Source: Gemella sp. (GTDB lineage Bacteria; Bacillota; Bacilli; Staphylococcales; Gemellaceae). From it: a stretch of DNA of 61,945 bases. The position numbers and the translations under genes were made by a program. Position 1 is the stretch's first letter. The number at the start of each line of letters is the position of its first letter. The stretch is taken from assembly GCA_030529855.1 (NCBI GenBank), contig JAUMWC010000008.1, positions 1 to 61,945 on the forward strand, in the 5' to 3' direction. The notes under the pieces were generated by a model. That model was not told the origin of the DNA, searched no databases, and was given only the letters and a program-made list of their open reading frames with translations. Below are positions 16,720-24,886 of the stretch, piece by piece.

Positions 16720-18309
16720 ATGATGAATTATTTACAAAGATTAGGTAAGTCACTTATGCTTCCTGTTGCGGTACTTCCTGTTGCTGCAATCCTAATGGGA
16801 ATTGGTTACTGGATTGACCCAACTGGTTGGGGAGCTAACAGCCAACTAGCAGCCTTCCTACTAACAGCAGGTGGAGCTATCGTTGATAACATGGCAATTC
16901 TATTTGCTATCGGGGTAGCTGTCGGGATGTCTAAAGACCAAAACGGAGCTGCTGGTCTTGCAGGTTTAGTTTCTTGGTTAACTGTTACTACTATTTTAAA
17001 ACCAGCTAAACTGGCTTTATTATGGGGATCATCAGCTGATGTATCTAAAGTTCTTGATGAAAAAGCTATCTCAGGTCTACACACAGCTGTTGAAGGAGCT
17101 ACTAACGCAGAAGGACTTACTGCCCTAAGCACTGCAATCACAAAACTTGCTCCAGCTTTAGCACCTACAAGTGCAATACCAGTAGCTTTCACTAAGATTG
17201 AAACTCAATTTACAGGTATTCTTTGCGGACTTATCGCTGCTGCTTGTTACAACAAGTTCAAAGATACTAAATTACCAGATTTCTTATCATTCTTTAGTGG
17301 TCGCCGTTCTGTTGCTATCGTAACAGCTTTAGTATCAGCTCTTGTCGCATTCATTTTAATGTACGCTTGGCCACCAATCTACTCTGGATTAGTTTCTTTC
17401 GGAGAAGGAATTGTTAGCCTTGGAGCTATCGGTGCTGGTATCTACGGATTCTTAAACAGATTATTAATCCCTATCGGATTACACCACGCTTTAAACTCAG
17501 TATTCTGGTTTGATGTTGCAGGAATTTCTGACATTAGCCGTTTCTGGGGAGCAACTCCATTATTAGAACAAACTATTAACGGTACTTCTGTAACTGGTAT
17601 CTACATGACTGGATTCTTCCCAGTAATGATGTTCGGTCTACCAGGTGCAGCTTTAGCGATGTACCACACAGCTAAGTCTAACAAGAAGAAAGTTGCAGCT
17701 GGTATCTTATTCTCAGCAGCCCTATCTTCATTCTTCACAGGGGTTACAGAACCAATTGAATTTGCATTCATGTTCTTAGCTCCAGCTCTATACCTAGTTC
17801 ACGCAATCTTAACTGGTATTTCTTTAGCAGTATTAGCTTTATTCCCAGTTCGTGCAGGATTTAACTTCTCTGCTGGATTCGTTGACTGGTTCCTATCATT
17901 CCAAGCTCCTGGAGCTAAGAATGGTTTAGCTTTACTAGCTATCGGATTAGTAGTATTCGTAATCTACTATGTAGTATTCAGATTCTTAATTACTAAATTC
18001 AACTTCAAAACACCAGGTCGTGAAGATGATGACATCGACCCAAGTGAATTAACTATCGCTCCATCAAACTCTAACTATGCAGACACAGCTTCTAAATTAA
18101 TGATTGCTGTTGGTGGAAAAGATAACGTATTAAGCATTGATAACTGTGTTACAAGATTACGTTTAGAAATCAAAGACTTATCTAAAGTTGATGAAAAAGC
18201 AATTAAAGCTACTGGTGTTGCTGGTGTAATTAGACCAGGTGGTAATGCTCTACAAATTATTGTAGGAACTACTGTTGAACACGTAGCAGAAGAATTCAAA
18301 AAAATTTAA
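16720..18309 (+). CDS. nagE: PTS N-acetylglucosamine permease, EIICB
   Basis: NagE imports and phosphorylates N-acetylglucosamine. The 529-residue protein has an EIIC domain with about ten membrane helices (MNYLQRLGKSLMLPVAVLPV; GLHHALNSVFWFD; GVTEPIEFAFMFLAP) and a C-terminal EIIB domain (LMIAVGGKDNVLSIDNCVTR) with the phosphorylated cysteine in DNCVTRLR. There is no EIIA domain, so EIIA must come from another protein. AAAGGAGG lies about 9 bases before the ATG. It is placed head-to-head with strH, so glycan trimming and sugar uptake are adjacent. Glucose specificity is an alternative, but the nag neighbours favour GlcNAc. Confidence 0.9.
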   Translation: MMNYLQRLGKSLMLPVAVLPVAAILMGIGYWIDPTGWGANSQLAAFLLTAGGAIVDNMAILFAIGVAVGMSKDQNGAAGLAGLVSWLTVTTILKPAKLALLWGSSADVSKVLDEKAISGLHTAVEGATNAEGLTALSTAITKLAPALAPTSAIPVAFTKIETQFTGILCGLIAAACYNKFKDTKLPDFLSFFSGRRSVAIVTALVSALVAFILMYAWPPIYSGLVSFGEGIVSLGAIGAGIYGFLNRLLIPIGLHHALNSVFWFDVAGISDISRFWGATPLLEQTINGTSVTGIYMTGFFPVMMFGLPGAALAMYHTAKSNKKKVAAGILFSAALSSFFTGVTEPIEFAFMFLAPALYLVHAILTGISLAVLALFPVRAGFNFSAGFVDWFLSFQAPGAKNGLALLAIGLVVFVIYYVVFRFLITKFNFKTPGREDDDIDPSELTIAPSNSNYADTASKLMIAVGGKDNVLSIDNCVTRLRLEIKDLSKVDEKAIKATGVAGVIRPGGNALQIIVGTTVEHVAEEFKKI

Positions 18310-18388
18310 TCATTTATAAATAAGATATAGGCAGAAGTTGTAAATAACTTTTGCCTATCTTTATAAATTTATTTATGGAGGTCCTACT

Positions 18389-19018
18389 ATGATAAAAGAA
18401 TTTTGCGGAGAAAATCTTAATAATTTTGAAAATTTAATAAAGTCAGATGTTGTACGTATAGAATTATGTGATAATATGGCTGTCGGTGGTACTACCCCTT
18501 CTTACGGAGTTATAAAAACTGCTTGTGATTTTTTACATAAACACGATATAGAAGTAGCTACTATGATAAGACCTAGGGGCGGAGATTTTGTTTATAAACC
18601 TTTAGAAATAGAAGCCATGGCTATAGATATACTACACGCATATTCTGCTGGCTCTGATTATCTAGTTTTGGGTATGCTAACAGCAGATAATAGAATAGAT
18701 AAGGAAAATCTGGAGAAAGTTTTGGCCGCTGCACCAAAAGCTAAATATGTTCATCATATGGCCTTTGATTTCATTAATAAAGAAGATCAATTTGAAGCTA
18801 TTGATTACCTTATTGAAAAAGGATTTGTTAGAATTTTACTTCACGGTAATGCAGAAAGACGTTCTATTTTTGAAAATGTTGAACACATAAAAAAACTTAT
18901 TACTTATGCTGATAATCGCATAGAAATTATGCTAGGCGGAGGCGTAAATAAGGATAATTACCAAGAACTAGCCAAACTTACCGGGGCTAAAATTTTCCAC
19001 GGTACTTCGATAATATAA
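18389..19018 (+). CDS. cutC: CutC family protein
   Basis: The 209-residue TIM-barrel protein has CutC signatures: RIELCDNMAVGGTTPSYGVI, VATMIRPRGGDFVY, ADNRIDKE and a C-terminal GGGVN segment. CutC was linked to copper homeostasis, but its biochemical activity is unsettled. It follows nagE after a weak hairpin (18321-18365) and has its own GGAGG. Family members are often beside amino-sugar or beta-glucoside genes, and a role in sugar metabolism is possible. Confidence 0.9.
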   Translation: MIKEFCGENLNNFENLIKSDVVRIELCDNMAVGGTTPSYGVIKTACDFLHKHDIEVATMIRPRGGDFVYKPLEIEAMAIDILHAYSAGSDYLVLGMLTADNRIDKENLEKVLAAAPKAKYVHHMAFDFINKEDQFEAIDYLIEKGFVRILLHGNAERRSIFENVEHIKKLITYADNRIEIMLGGGVNKDNYQELAKLTGAKIFHGTSII

Positions 19019-19062
19019 AAAGGATATGGTTTCCATGAATTTTGGAAACTATATCCTTTTTT
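19018..19062. terminator. Bidirectional terminator between cutC and nagR
   Basis: A long stem (AAAAGGATATGGTTTCCA pairing with TGGAAACTATATCCTTTT) has A/T runs on both sides. It serves both convergent genes. Confidence 0.9.
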
Positions 19063-19768
19063 AATCTTGAATTTTTATTCTGTAATACTTGTAGTTTATA
19101 TAAGTTTTTACATATTCAAAAACTTTTCCGTCTGGCAGTATTGTTCTTCTATCAAACTCAAAACAAGCTTCATTATCAGGTGCTATCAGTTCTTTTATTT
19201 TTGCTGGCACATCCATTGTTACACTTATTGTTTGCTTAACTTTTTCTTTGTGAATGTCTATTCGATATTTATTTCTAATCATCGTTGCTAATTCTGTAAA
19301 ATCTTCCATATTTTCTATGTCTAGATTAGGCAGATATTTGACTGGAATATAGTTGGTTTGATAGGCCCTGTTTATTTTTCCTATACTCTTCAATCTTTCT
19401 ACTTTCAGCAATTTCTGTTTTTTTATTTTTAGTTGTTTTGTACAAATTTCTTCATCTTCCACTATTTCTAAAGACATAACTTTAGCCACTTCTACTTCAT
19501 CTGGACTAAAGTATTTTTTCATATTGTTGTCCTCTGTGAAGTACATTTTTTTGTTTACTAGACTTTTAGATACGAAAGATCCTCTTCCTTGAACCCTATA
19601 TATATACCCCCCAGCAACTAATTCATTTAGTACTCTTACTGCTGTCGTTGAAGATACATTATAGATGTCTTTTATTTCTCTTTCTGTATATATTTGTTCT
19701 CCTTCTTTAAATATACCAGAACTTATTTTTAAAAGTATATCTTGTATTATTTTTTCATATTTTTTCAT
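19061..19768 (-). CDS. nagR: GntR/UTRA-family regulator, probable NagR
   Basis: The 235-residue protein has an N-terminal winged helix (ILLKISSGIFKEGEQIYTER, then VSSTTAVRVLNELVAGGYIYR, VQGRGSFVSK) and a C-terminal UTRA effector domain (ENMEDFTELATMIRNKYRID, ECFEFDRRTI-like FEFDRRTILPDG). Homologues such as NagR/YvoA repress GlcNAc genes and are released by amino-sugar phosphates. Its position between nagE/cutC and nagBA supports that role. Effector and operator are inferred. Confidence 0.82.
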   Translation of the reverse strand: MKKYEKIIQDILLKISSGIFKEGEQIYTEREIKDIYNVSSTTAVRVLNELVAGGYIYRVQGRGSFVSKSLVNKKMYFTEDNNMKKYFSPDEVEVAKVMSLEIVEDEEICTKQLKIKKQKLLKVERLKSIGKINRAYQTNYIPVKYLPNLDIENMEDFTELATMIRNKYRIDIHKEKVKQTISVTMDVPAKIKELIAPDNEACFEFDRRTILPDGKVFEYVKTYINYKYYRIKIQD

Positions 19769-19862
19769 ATAACCCTCTATTTATCTACTTATATTCTACC
19801 TAATATTATCATTTATGTATTATTTTGTAAATTCTTTTATAGTCCTAATTTGTACAAGAATA

Positions 19863-19896
19863 AAAAGCACCACAAGTATATTTGTGGCGCTCTTTA
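19863..19896 (-). terminator. Terminator of nagA-nagB
   Basis: AGCACCACAA and TTGTGGCGCT form a stem with one mismatch, followed on the minus strand by TTTTTATTC. It lies just after the nagB stop. Confidence 0.8.
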
Positions 19897-19897
19897 T

Positions 19898-20620
19898 TTA
19901 TTTTCTATAATCCGCTTCTTCATCAACGAATATATGTACGTCCGAATGTCCTTTTAATACGGTACAAGGTATAAGACTTGTCACTTCTAAGGAATCTACC
20001 AGATGCTTTATAGCTTCTTTTTTCGCTTTCCCAAAGGCTAACAAAATAATTGTCTTTGCTGATACAATATCTTGAATCCCCATTGTTACAGCTTGTTTAG
20101 GCACCTGGTTGATATCATTATCGAAAAACCTTGCATTCGCAGCTATTGTTTCTTCTTTTAAATCTACTACGTGAACTCTTGAGTCTAGAGGCGTTCCTGG
20201 TTCGTTAAATCCTATGTGCCCATTACCCCCAACTCCAAGGATTTGAATATCTATTTGAGAATTAGCTAGTAATTCTTGATAGTCAGCTACAGCTTTTTCT
20301 AAGTTCTCTGCTCCTGCATCAGGTATATGTATATTGTTTCTATCTATATCAATATAATTAAATAGGTTTATATCCATAAATTTATGGTATGATTCAGGGT
20401 GGTCATATGAAATACCTACATACTCATCTAAGTTGAAAGTCTTTATATTTTTATAAGAAATTTCTCCCTTTTTAAAATCTTCTACCATTATTTTATATAG
20501 GTCTGAAGGTGTTCCACCTGTGGCTAGCCCTAGCGTTGAATCTTCTTTTATTTTTGCTTTTATCAAGTCATACGCCGCTTGAGATGCTTCTTTTTTACTT
20601 TTATAAACATTGTACTTCAT
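19898..20620 (-). CDS. nagB: Glucosamine-6-phosphate deaminase
   Basis: NagB converts glucosamine-6-phosphate to fructose-6-phosphate and ammonia. The 240-residue protein shows GLATGGTPSDLYKIM, FNLDEYVGI, and ILGVGGNGHIGFNEPGTPLD, which carries the catalytic residues. It is the short, non-allosteric Firmicutes form. It lies 13 bases after nagA in the same operon. Confidence 0.97.
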   Translation of the reverse strand: MKYNVYKSKKEASQAAYDLIKAKIKEDSTLGLATGGTPSDLYKIMVEDFKKGEISYKNIKTFNLDEYVGISYDHPESYHKFMDINLFNYIDIDRNNIHIPDAGAENLEKAVADYQELLANSQIDIQILGVGGNGHIGFNEPGTPLDSRVHVVDLKEETIAANARFFDNDINQVPKQAVTMGIQDIVSAKTIILLAFGKAKKEAIKHLVDSLEVTSLIPCTVLKGHSDVHIFVDEEADYRK

Positions 20621-20633
20621 AAATTTAAACCTC

Positions 20634-21776
20634 CTATTTTTGGTAAATAACTTTTCCTTTAGCGAAACACATATCTACTTTGTAATCATCACTTATTACC
20701 GTGATATCTGCGTCGTAACCAACTTTAATTCTTCCTTTTTTATGTCCTATACCTAGCAAGTTAGCTGGATTTTTCGTACAAGCATTGATTGCGTAATTTA
20801 CAGGAACTAATGCTTCTTCTATAGCAATTTTTAATGAATTTATTATTGATGCTGTTGAACCTGCTAGACGTCCATCTTCTCTTGTTGCAGAGCCATCTTC
20901 TTTAACTATAACCTTCTCTCCTCCGAAAGAATACTGACCTGCACCTAGACCTTTAGCTAACATTGAGTCACTTATCATAATAGACCTGTCAGAACCCTTA
21001 CTTTTAAAGAAAATATTTAAAGCTTCTACCGAAGAATGAATTCCATCAGAAATTATTTCTCCATATGAATCATCAGAAAAGAAGGCATATCCTACTTGAC
21101 CTGGATCTCTGTGATGAAATTCTGTCATTCCGTTATAAACGTGGGTTTGCGAGTTTGCTCCATTAGCAAAAACCATAGCTGTTTCTTTATAATTTGCTGA
21201 TGAATGTCCTAGACTTACTTTTACTCCCTGTGATGCTAGGTATTTTGTTAGTTTGTAATCTTCATCTAAATCACTAGCCATAGTCACTATTCTTATATTA
21301 TTGTTACTTGCTTCTTGAAATCTTTTAAATTGGTCTACATCTGCTTTAGCTAAACAAGATAAGGGTTGAGCTCCTCTTTTACTCTCATCTAGATAGGGTC
21401 CTTCAAAGTGGATTCCTAGAATTTCTGCTCCCTCATAGTCTGATTCCATTACATCTGCCACGTTTTTCACTGCTGATATTAAGACTTCTTCTGTTTGAGT
21501 AATTGTTGTCGGGCAGAAGGCTGTAACTCCTTCTTGACCTAGGTTTTTAGCCCATTTTCTTAGTCCCTCACTATTAGCATCATTAGTATCGAAACCATAA
21601 GCTCCATGCGTGTGGATATCTATAAATCCTGGTAAAATTCTCTCTTTTCCAAAATCAAAATCTATTTTTTTATCAGTGTCGTATTCTAATATCGCTTGGA
21701 TTTTTCCAGCTTCAATCTCTATACATACTGGTAGAAATTGTCCAGATAACCAAACTTTTTTACTTCTAATTATCAT
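20634..21776 (-). CDS. nagA: N-acetylglucosamine-6-phosphate deacetylase
   Basis: NagA removes acetate from GlcNAc-6-phosphate delivered by the PTS permease. The 380-residue amidohydrolase shows the HTHGAYGFD metal site, IHFEGPYLDESKRGAQPLS, VSLGHSSANY, THVYNGMTEFHHRDPG and DGIHSS. It is the first gene of the nagA-nagB operon, with promoter and operator-like element upstream. Confidence 0.97.
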   Translation of the reverse strand: MIIRSKKVWLSGQFLPVCIEIEAGKIQAILEYDTDKKIDFDFGKERILPGFIDIHTHGAYGFDTNDANSEGLRKWAKNLGQEGVTAFCPTTITQTEEVLISAVKNVADVMESDYEGAEILGIHFEGPYLDESKRGAQPLSCLAKADVDQFKRFQEASNNNIRIVTMASDLDEDYKLTKYLASQGVKVSLGHSSANYKETAMVFANGANSQTHVYNGMTEFHHRDPGQVGYAFFSDDSYGEIISDGIHSSVEALNIFFKSKGSDRSIMISDSMLAKGLGAGQYSFGGEKVIVKEDGSATREDGRLAGSTASIINSLKIAIEEALVPVNYAINACTKNPANLLGIGHKKGRIKVGYDADITVISDDYKVDMCFAKGKVIYQK

Positions 21777-21821
21777 TTCTAAACTCCTGTATTCTTAGCT
21801 TTAGAATTTTTATTTTTCAAA

Positions 21822-21878
21822 ATTTAACACATTAAATATCTTTAATTATATTTTATAATTATTCTTGTAAATTGTCAA
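21822..21878 (-). promoter_or_regulatory. nagA promoter and ATTTAA-N4-TTAAAT element
   Basis: On the minus strand TTGACA (21878-21873) and TAAAAT (21855-21850) have a 17-base spacer. The perfect palindrome ATTTAACACATTAAAT (21822-21837) lies just downstream of the expected start site, a position suited to repression. Confidence 0.65.
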
Positions 21879-22019
21879 CTTCTAATTCTATATACAAAAG
21901 GATTGTAAACCTTTAACTGAAAATTGAAAATATATATTAAAATTCCCAACAATCTATAATAAAGTATTAATTTAATCTTAAATAACCTATATTAAAAACT
22001 ACATTTTTGTATAAAAACC

Positions 22020-22048
22020 TTGACTTTTATTCGCTTTTTGATTAAAAT
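22020..22048 (+). promoter_or_regulatory. Promoter of the glycine-riboswitch transcript
   Basis: TTGACT (22020-22025), a 17-base spacer and TAAAAT (22043-22048) lie about 25 bases before the riboswitch. Confidence 0.75.
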
Positions 22049-22074
22049 ACTAACTAATTTAATAATTTATATCC

Positions 22075-22247
22075 GTAAGACGTTTTTCAGGAGAGCAAAG
22101 ATTTTATATCTTTCACCGAAGGAGCAAAACTCTCAGGTATCTTTTTAGATGTAGACTGATTAATTGACGGAACTCTGGAGAGACCATTTTTGGCGCCGAA
22201 GGGGCAAGGCTTATGCTCAATCTCTCAGGCAAAAGGACAGAGCTCTA
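22075..22247 (+). ncRNA. Tandem glycine riboswitch
   Basis: Two gcvT-type aptamers are recognisable. The first has GGAGAGCAAAG, CACCGAAGGAGCAAA and CTCTCAGGTA. The second has CTCTGGAGAGACC, GCCGAAGGGGCAAG and CTCTCAGGCAAAAGGACAG, ending GAGCTC. The short linker between them is typical of the cooperative tandem form. A hairpin follows (AAAGTGATAG...CTATTACTTT, about 22247-22274) and may be the regulated terminator. The RNA controls the symporter gene that follows. Confidence 0.93.
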
Positions 22248-22397
22248 AAGTGATAGTTTTTTCTATTACTTTATTTGTGTATTTATTTTTTACACGTATG
22301 ATTTTTTAGGGATTTTTGTATCCTTATTTATATCTGACCAAATGGCTCTCCTTTCTAATAGATTATTAATATAATTTATTTTAAAGGAGATTTTTTT

Positions 22398-23726
22398 ATG
22401 CTTGATTTTTTTAATCAAATAAATTCTATTGTTTGGGGACCACCCCTGTTAATTTTACTGGTAGGTACTGGTATCTACCTTACTTTTAGGCTAGGTGCTT
22501 TACAAATTTTCAAATTACCTTTAGCCCTTAGGTTGATTTTCAAAAAGGATGAAAATGCAACTGGTGATGTATCTTCTTTTGCTTCTTTAGCTACTGCTTT
22601 AGCTGCAACTGTAGGTACTGGTAATATTGTTGGGGTTGCGACTGCCATCAAACTTGGGGGACCTGGTGCTTTATTCTGGATGCTTTTTGCAGCATTTTTC
22701 GGAATGGCTACTAAGTATGCCGAAGGGTTACTTGCCATCAAGTACCGTACTACTGATGCTAATGGTCAAGTAGCCGGGGGACCTATGTACTACATCCTTT
22801 TAGGTATGGGTGAAAAATGGAGACCACTTGCTTCTTTCTTTGCTTTTGCAGGTATTCTTGTTGCTTTATTCGGTATAGGTACTTTCTCTCAGGTAAATTC
22901 TATTACTGATTCTATGGAGACTAATTTTTCTTTATCTCCTAGTGTGGTTGGTCCTGTTTTAGCTGTTTTAGTTATGCTTATTACTTTCTTTGGTATTAAG
23001 TCTATTTCTAAGGTTGCGACTAAGGTTGTTCCTTTTATGGCTATCCTTTATATCTTAGCGACTTTCACTATTGTTATTACTAATTTTGATAAGTTAGGAC
23101 AAGTTATTTCTCTAGTTTTAACTTCTACCTTTACTCCTGTTGCTGCATCTGGAGCATTTGCTGGAGCTACTATCCAAATGGCTATTCAAAGCGGGATTGC
23201 TCGTGGGGTATTCTCTAACGAATCTGGTTTAGGTTCTGCTCCTATTGCAGCTGCTGCGGCTAAGACTGATAAGCCTGTTGAACAAGGATTAATTTCTATG
23301 ACTGGTACTTTTATTGATACGATTATTATCTGTAATCTTACTGGTTTGTCTATCCTTATTACTGGTTTATGGACAGGGGATTTAAATGGAGCTAAACTTA
23401 CATCAGCTTCTTTCCAAACTGTGTTTGGTGACCTAGGTTCTATTGTTTTAACTATCTGTCTTGCTTTATTTGCTTTCACTACTATTTTAGGGTGGAACTA
23501 CTACGGAGAGCGATGTGTTGAATTCTTATTTGGTGTTAAGGCAATTATTCCTTACCGTATTTTATTTGTAACTATGGTTCTTTTAGGAGCTTTCCTAAAA
23601 TTAGAACTTGTTTGGGTTATTGCCGATATCGTTAACGGACTTATGGCATTGCCTAACCTTATTGCTTTACTAGTATTATCACCAGTGATAATTACTGAAA
23701 CTAAGAAGTATTTTGATAAGAAATAA
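22398..23726 (+). CDS. AGCS-family sodium:glycine/alanine symporter
   Basis: The 442-residue membrane protein has the AGCS signature (GTGNIVGVATAIKLGGPGALF, written here in part as GTGNIVGVATAIKLGGPGA) and about ten membrane helices. The tandem glycine riboswitch directly upstream makes glycine the likely cargo or sensed metabolite. AAAGGAG precedes the ATG. A decayed copy of the last 16 codons of a close homologue lies at 30785-30836. Confidence 0.92.
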   Translation: MLDFFNQINSIVWGPPLLILLVGTGIYLTFRLGALQIFKLPLALRLIFKKDENATGDVSSFASLATALAATVGTGNIVGVATAIKLGGPGALFWMLFAAFFGMATKYAEGLLAIKYRTTDANGQVAGGPMYYILLGMGEKWRPLASFFAFAGILVALFGIGTFSQVNSITDSMETNFSLSPSVVGPVLAVLVMLITFFGIKSISKVATKVVPFMAILYILATFTIVITNFDKLGQVISLVLTSTFTPVAASGAFAGATIQMAIQSGIARGVFSNESGLGSAPIAAAAAKTDKPVEQGLISMTGTFIDTIIICNLTGLSILITGLWTGDLNGAKLTSASFQTVFGDLGSIVLTICLALFAFTTILGWNYYGERCVEFLFGVKAIIPYRILFVTMVLLGAFLKLELVWVIADIVNGLMALPNLIALLVLSPVIITETKKYFDKK

Positions 23727-23729
23727 AAA

Positions 23730-23761
23730 TAAAGCTGTAATCAAATGATTACAGCTTTTTC
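23730..23761 (+). terminator. Terminator of the AGCS gene
   Basis: AAAGCTGTAATC (23731-23742) pairs with GATTACAGCTTTTT (23747-23760). Confidence 0.9.
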
Positions 23762-23888
23762 TATATCACTCCAAGAAAACCCTAACAATATTATTATAAC
23801 ATAGTTTTTAAATAAATATAAGACTGTTTTTTTCGATATTTTTATGTTATGTTAACAATAATAAAACAAAGGAAAGGATTGATTACTA

Positions 23889-24152
23889 ATGTCTCTATAC
23901 GAATTCGCCTTATATATTTCTATTTATATAAATACCATAGCTTATCACCAAACAAGAAAGAATTTAAAAGAAGTATATACAATCCAAAGTTTACTTATAT
24001 CTATAGTTATCACTAGCTGTGCTTACTTCTTTGCTCACCCCACTGATATAATAGATTTCTTTATACCTACTTTTTTTGAAATTTTTCTAATCCTTTCTAC
24101 AATAAATATATTTTTAAAATATGATTTTATAGTAAAAAGAAAAGATGATTGA
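23889..24152 (+). CDS. Small membrane protein, unknown
   Basis: This 87-residue protein has three hydrophobic stretches (FALYISIYINTIAY, LLISIVITSCAYFFA, FFEIFLILSTINIFL) and a basic C-terminus. A GGAAAGGA sequence lies upstream of the ATG, somewhat far. It is flanked by terminators on both sides, so it is a single-gene unit. I do not recognise the family. Confidence 0.5.
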   Translation: MSLYEFALYISIYINTIAYHQTRKNLKEVYTIQSLLISIVITSCAYFFAHPTDIIDFFIPTFFEIFLILSTINIFLKYDFIVKRKDD

Positions 24153-24163
24153 TAAAAATAAAC

Positions 24164-24203
24164 AAAAGAGATGTAATCCTCATCTTGATTACATCTCTTT
24201 ATT
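24164..24203. terminator. Bidirectional terminator
   Basis: AAAGAGATGTAATC (24165-24178) pairs with GATTACATCTCTTT (24187-24200). It separates the plus-strand 87-residue gene from the minus-strand relBE pair. Confidence 0.88.
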
Positions 24204-24215
24204 TGTTCAAATAAT

Positions 24216-24479
24216 TTATTTATAAACTTCTTTTCTACGCCCTACTTCTAGTGCTAAAATAATCATCTTATTATCTTGGATATCACATATTAATCTATAG
24301 TCTCCAATACGATAACGCCATTCATTAGACCTATCTCCAACAAGCCCCTTACCGTGTTGTCTAGGATTTGCTGTTCCATCAAGATTTTTGTCAATCCAGG
24401 AAAATAATAATCGTTGAACCCCTCTATCTAATTTTTTTATTTGCTTTGGCGCTCTTTTAGAATAGTGAACTTGATACAT
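24216..24479 (-). CDS. relE: RelE/ParE-family toxin
   Basis: This 87-residue protein has the RelE fold (YSKRAPKQIKKLDRGVQRLL, then GLVGDRSNEWRYRIGDYRLI and ILALEVGRRKEVYK). Members cut mRNA in the ribosome. The conserved arginines and the C-terminal GRRKEVY are present, so it looks active. Its ATG abuts the antitoxin stop codon, giving translational coupling. Confidence 0.92.
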   Translation of the reverse strand: MYQVHYSKRAPKQIKKLDRGVQRLLFSWIDKNLDGTANPRQHGKGLVGDRSNEWRYRIGDYRLICDIQDNKMIILALEVGRRKEVYK

Positions 24480-24698
24480 TTAGAAACCTAACTCTTTCTT
24501 AAAATCAGCGTGTGAGATTGTTTCTGAATCTTCTTGATATTCTTTATAGGCTTCTTTATAAATTTTTAAATCATATTCATCTTGTATAGTACTTTCTAGT
24601 GCTTTTTTAAACAAACTCGATAAACTTTGCCCTGTTAATTCTGCATAACTTTTGAAGAATACTTCTTCTTGATTTAATCTAACTGTAACTGTACTCAT
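24480..24698 (-). CDS. relB: RelB-family antitoxin
   Basis: This 72-residue protein starts with a ribbon-helix-helix motif (STVTVRLNQEEVFFKSYAEL, TGQSLSSLFKKALESTI) that should bind DNA. Its C-terminal half (EAYKEYQEDSETISHADFKK) should wrap the RelE toxin. An inverted repeat at 24719-24737 just upstream of the start is the probable operator. Confidence 0.92.
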   Translation of the reverse strand: MSTVTVRLNQEEVFFKSYAELTGQSLSSLFKKALESTIQDEYDLKIYKEAYKEYQEDSETISHADFKKELGF

Positions 24699-24718
24699 TT
24701 TTATGTCCCTCCGCTTCT

Positions 24719-24737
24719 TGTGTTACATTGTAACACA
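24719..24737 (-). promoter_or_regulatory. Operator-like palindrome before relBE
   Basis: The perfect 9-bp arms TGTGTTACA and TGTAACACA are separated by one base. The repeat lies 21 bases before the relB start, overlapping the expected promoter or start site. It suits autoregulation by a RelB dimer. Confidence 0.7.
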
Positions 24738-24830
24738 TTTTTTGGAGATATCAATTTTTACACATTAGTTAAGAGTATTCTTATTAGTTTCTTGTAATTA
24801 TGTGTCAATATCGTATTATTATCCTAATAA

Positions 24831-24886
24831 TAAATTTATCGCTCAAAAAAACGAGCGATAAATGAGCGATAAACAGAGCGATAAAT
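24831..24886. repeat. Dispersed hairpin repeat (GAGCGATAAA family), copy 1
   Basis: TTTATCGCTC and GAGCGATAAA form a hairpin, followed by two more GAGCGATA units separated by 11-13 bases. A shorter version of the same element is at 31511-31552. It may act as terminator for the MFS gene. Confidence 0.7.
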
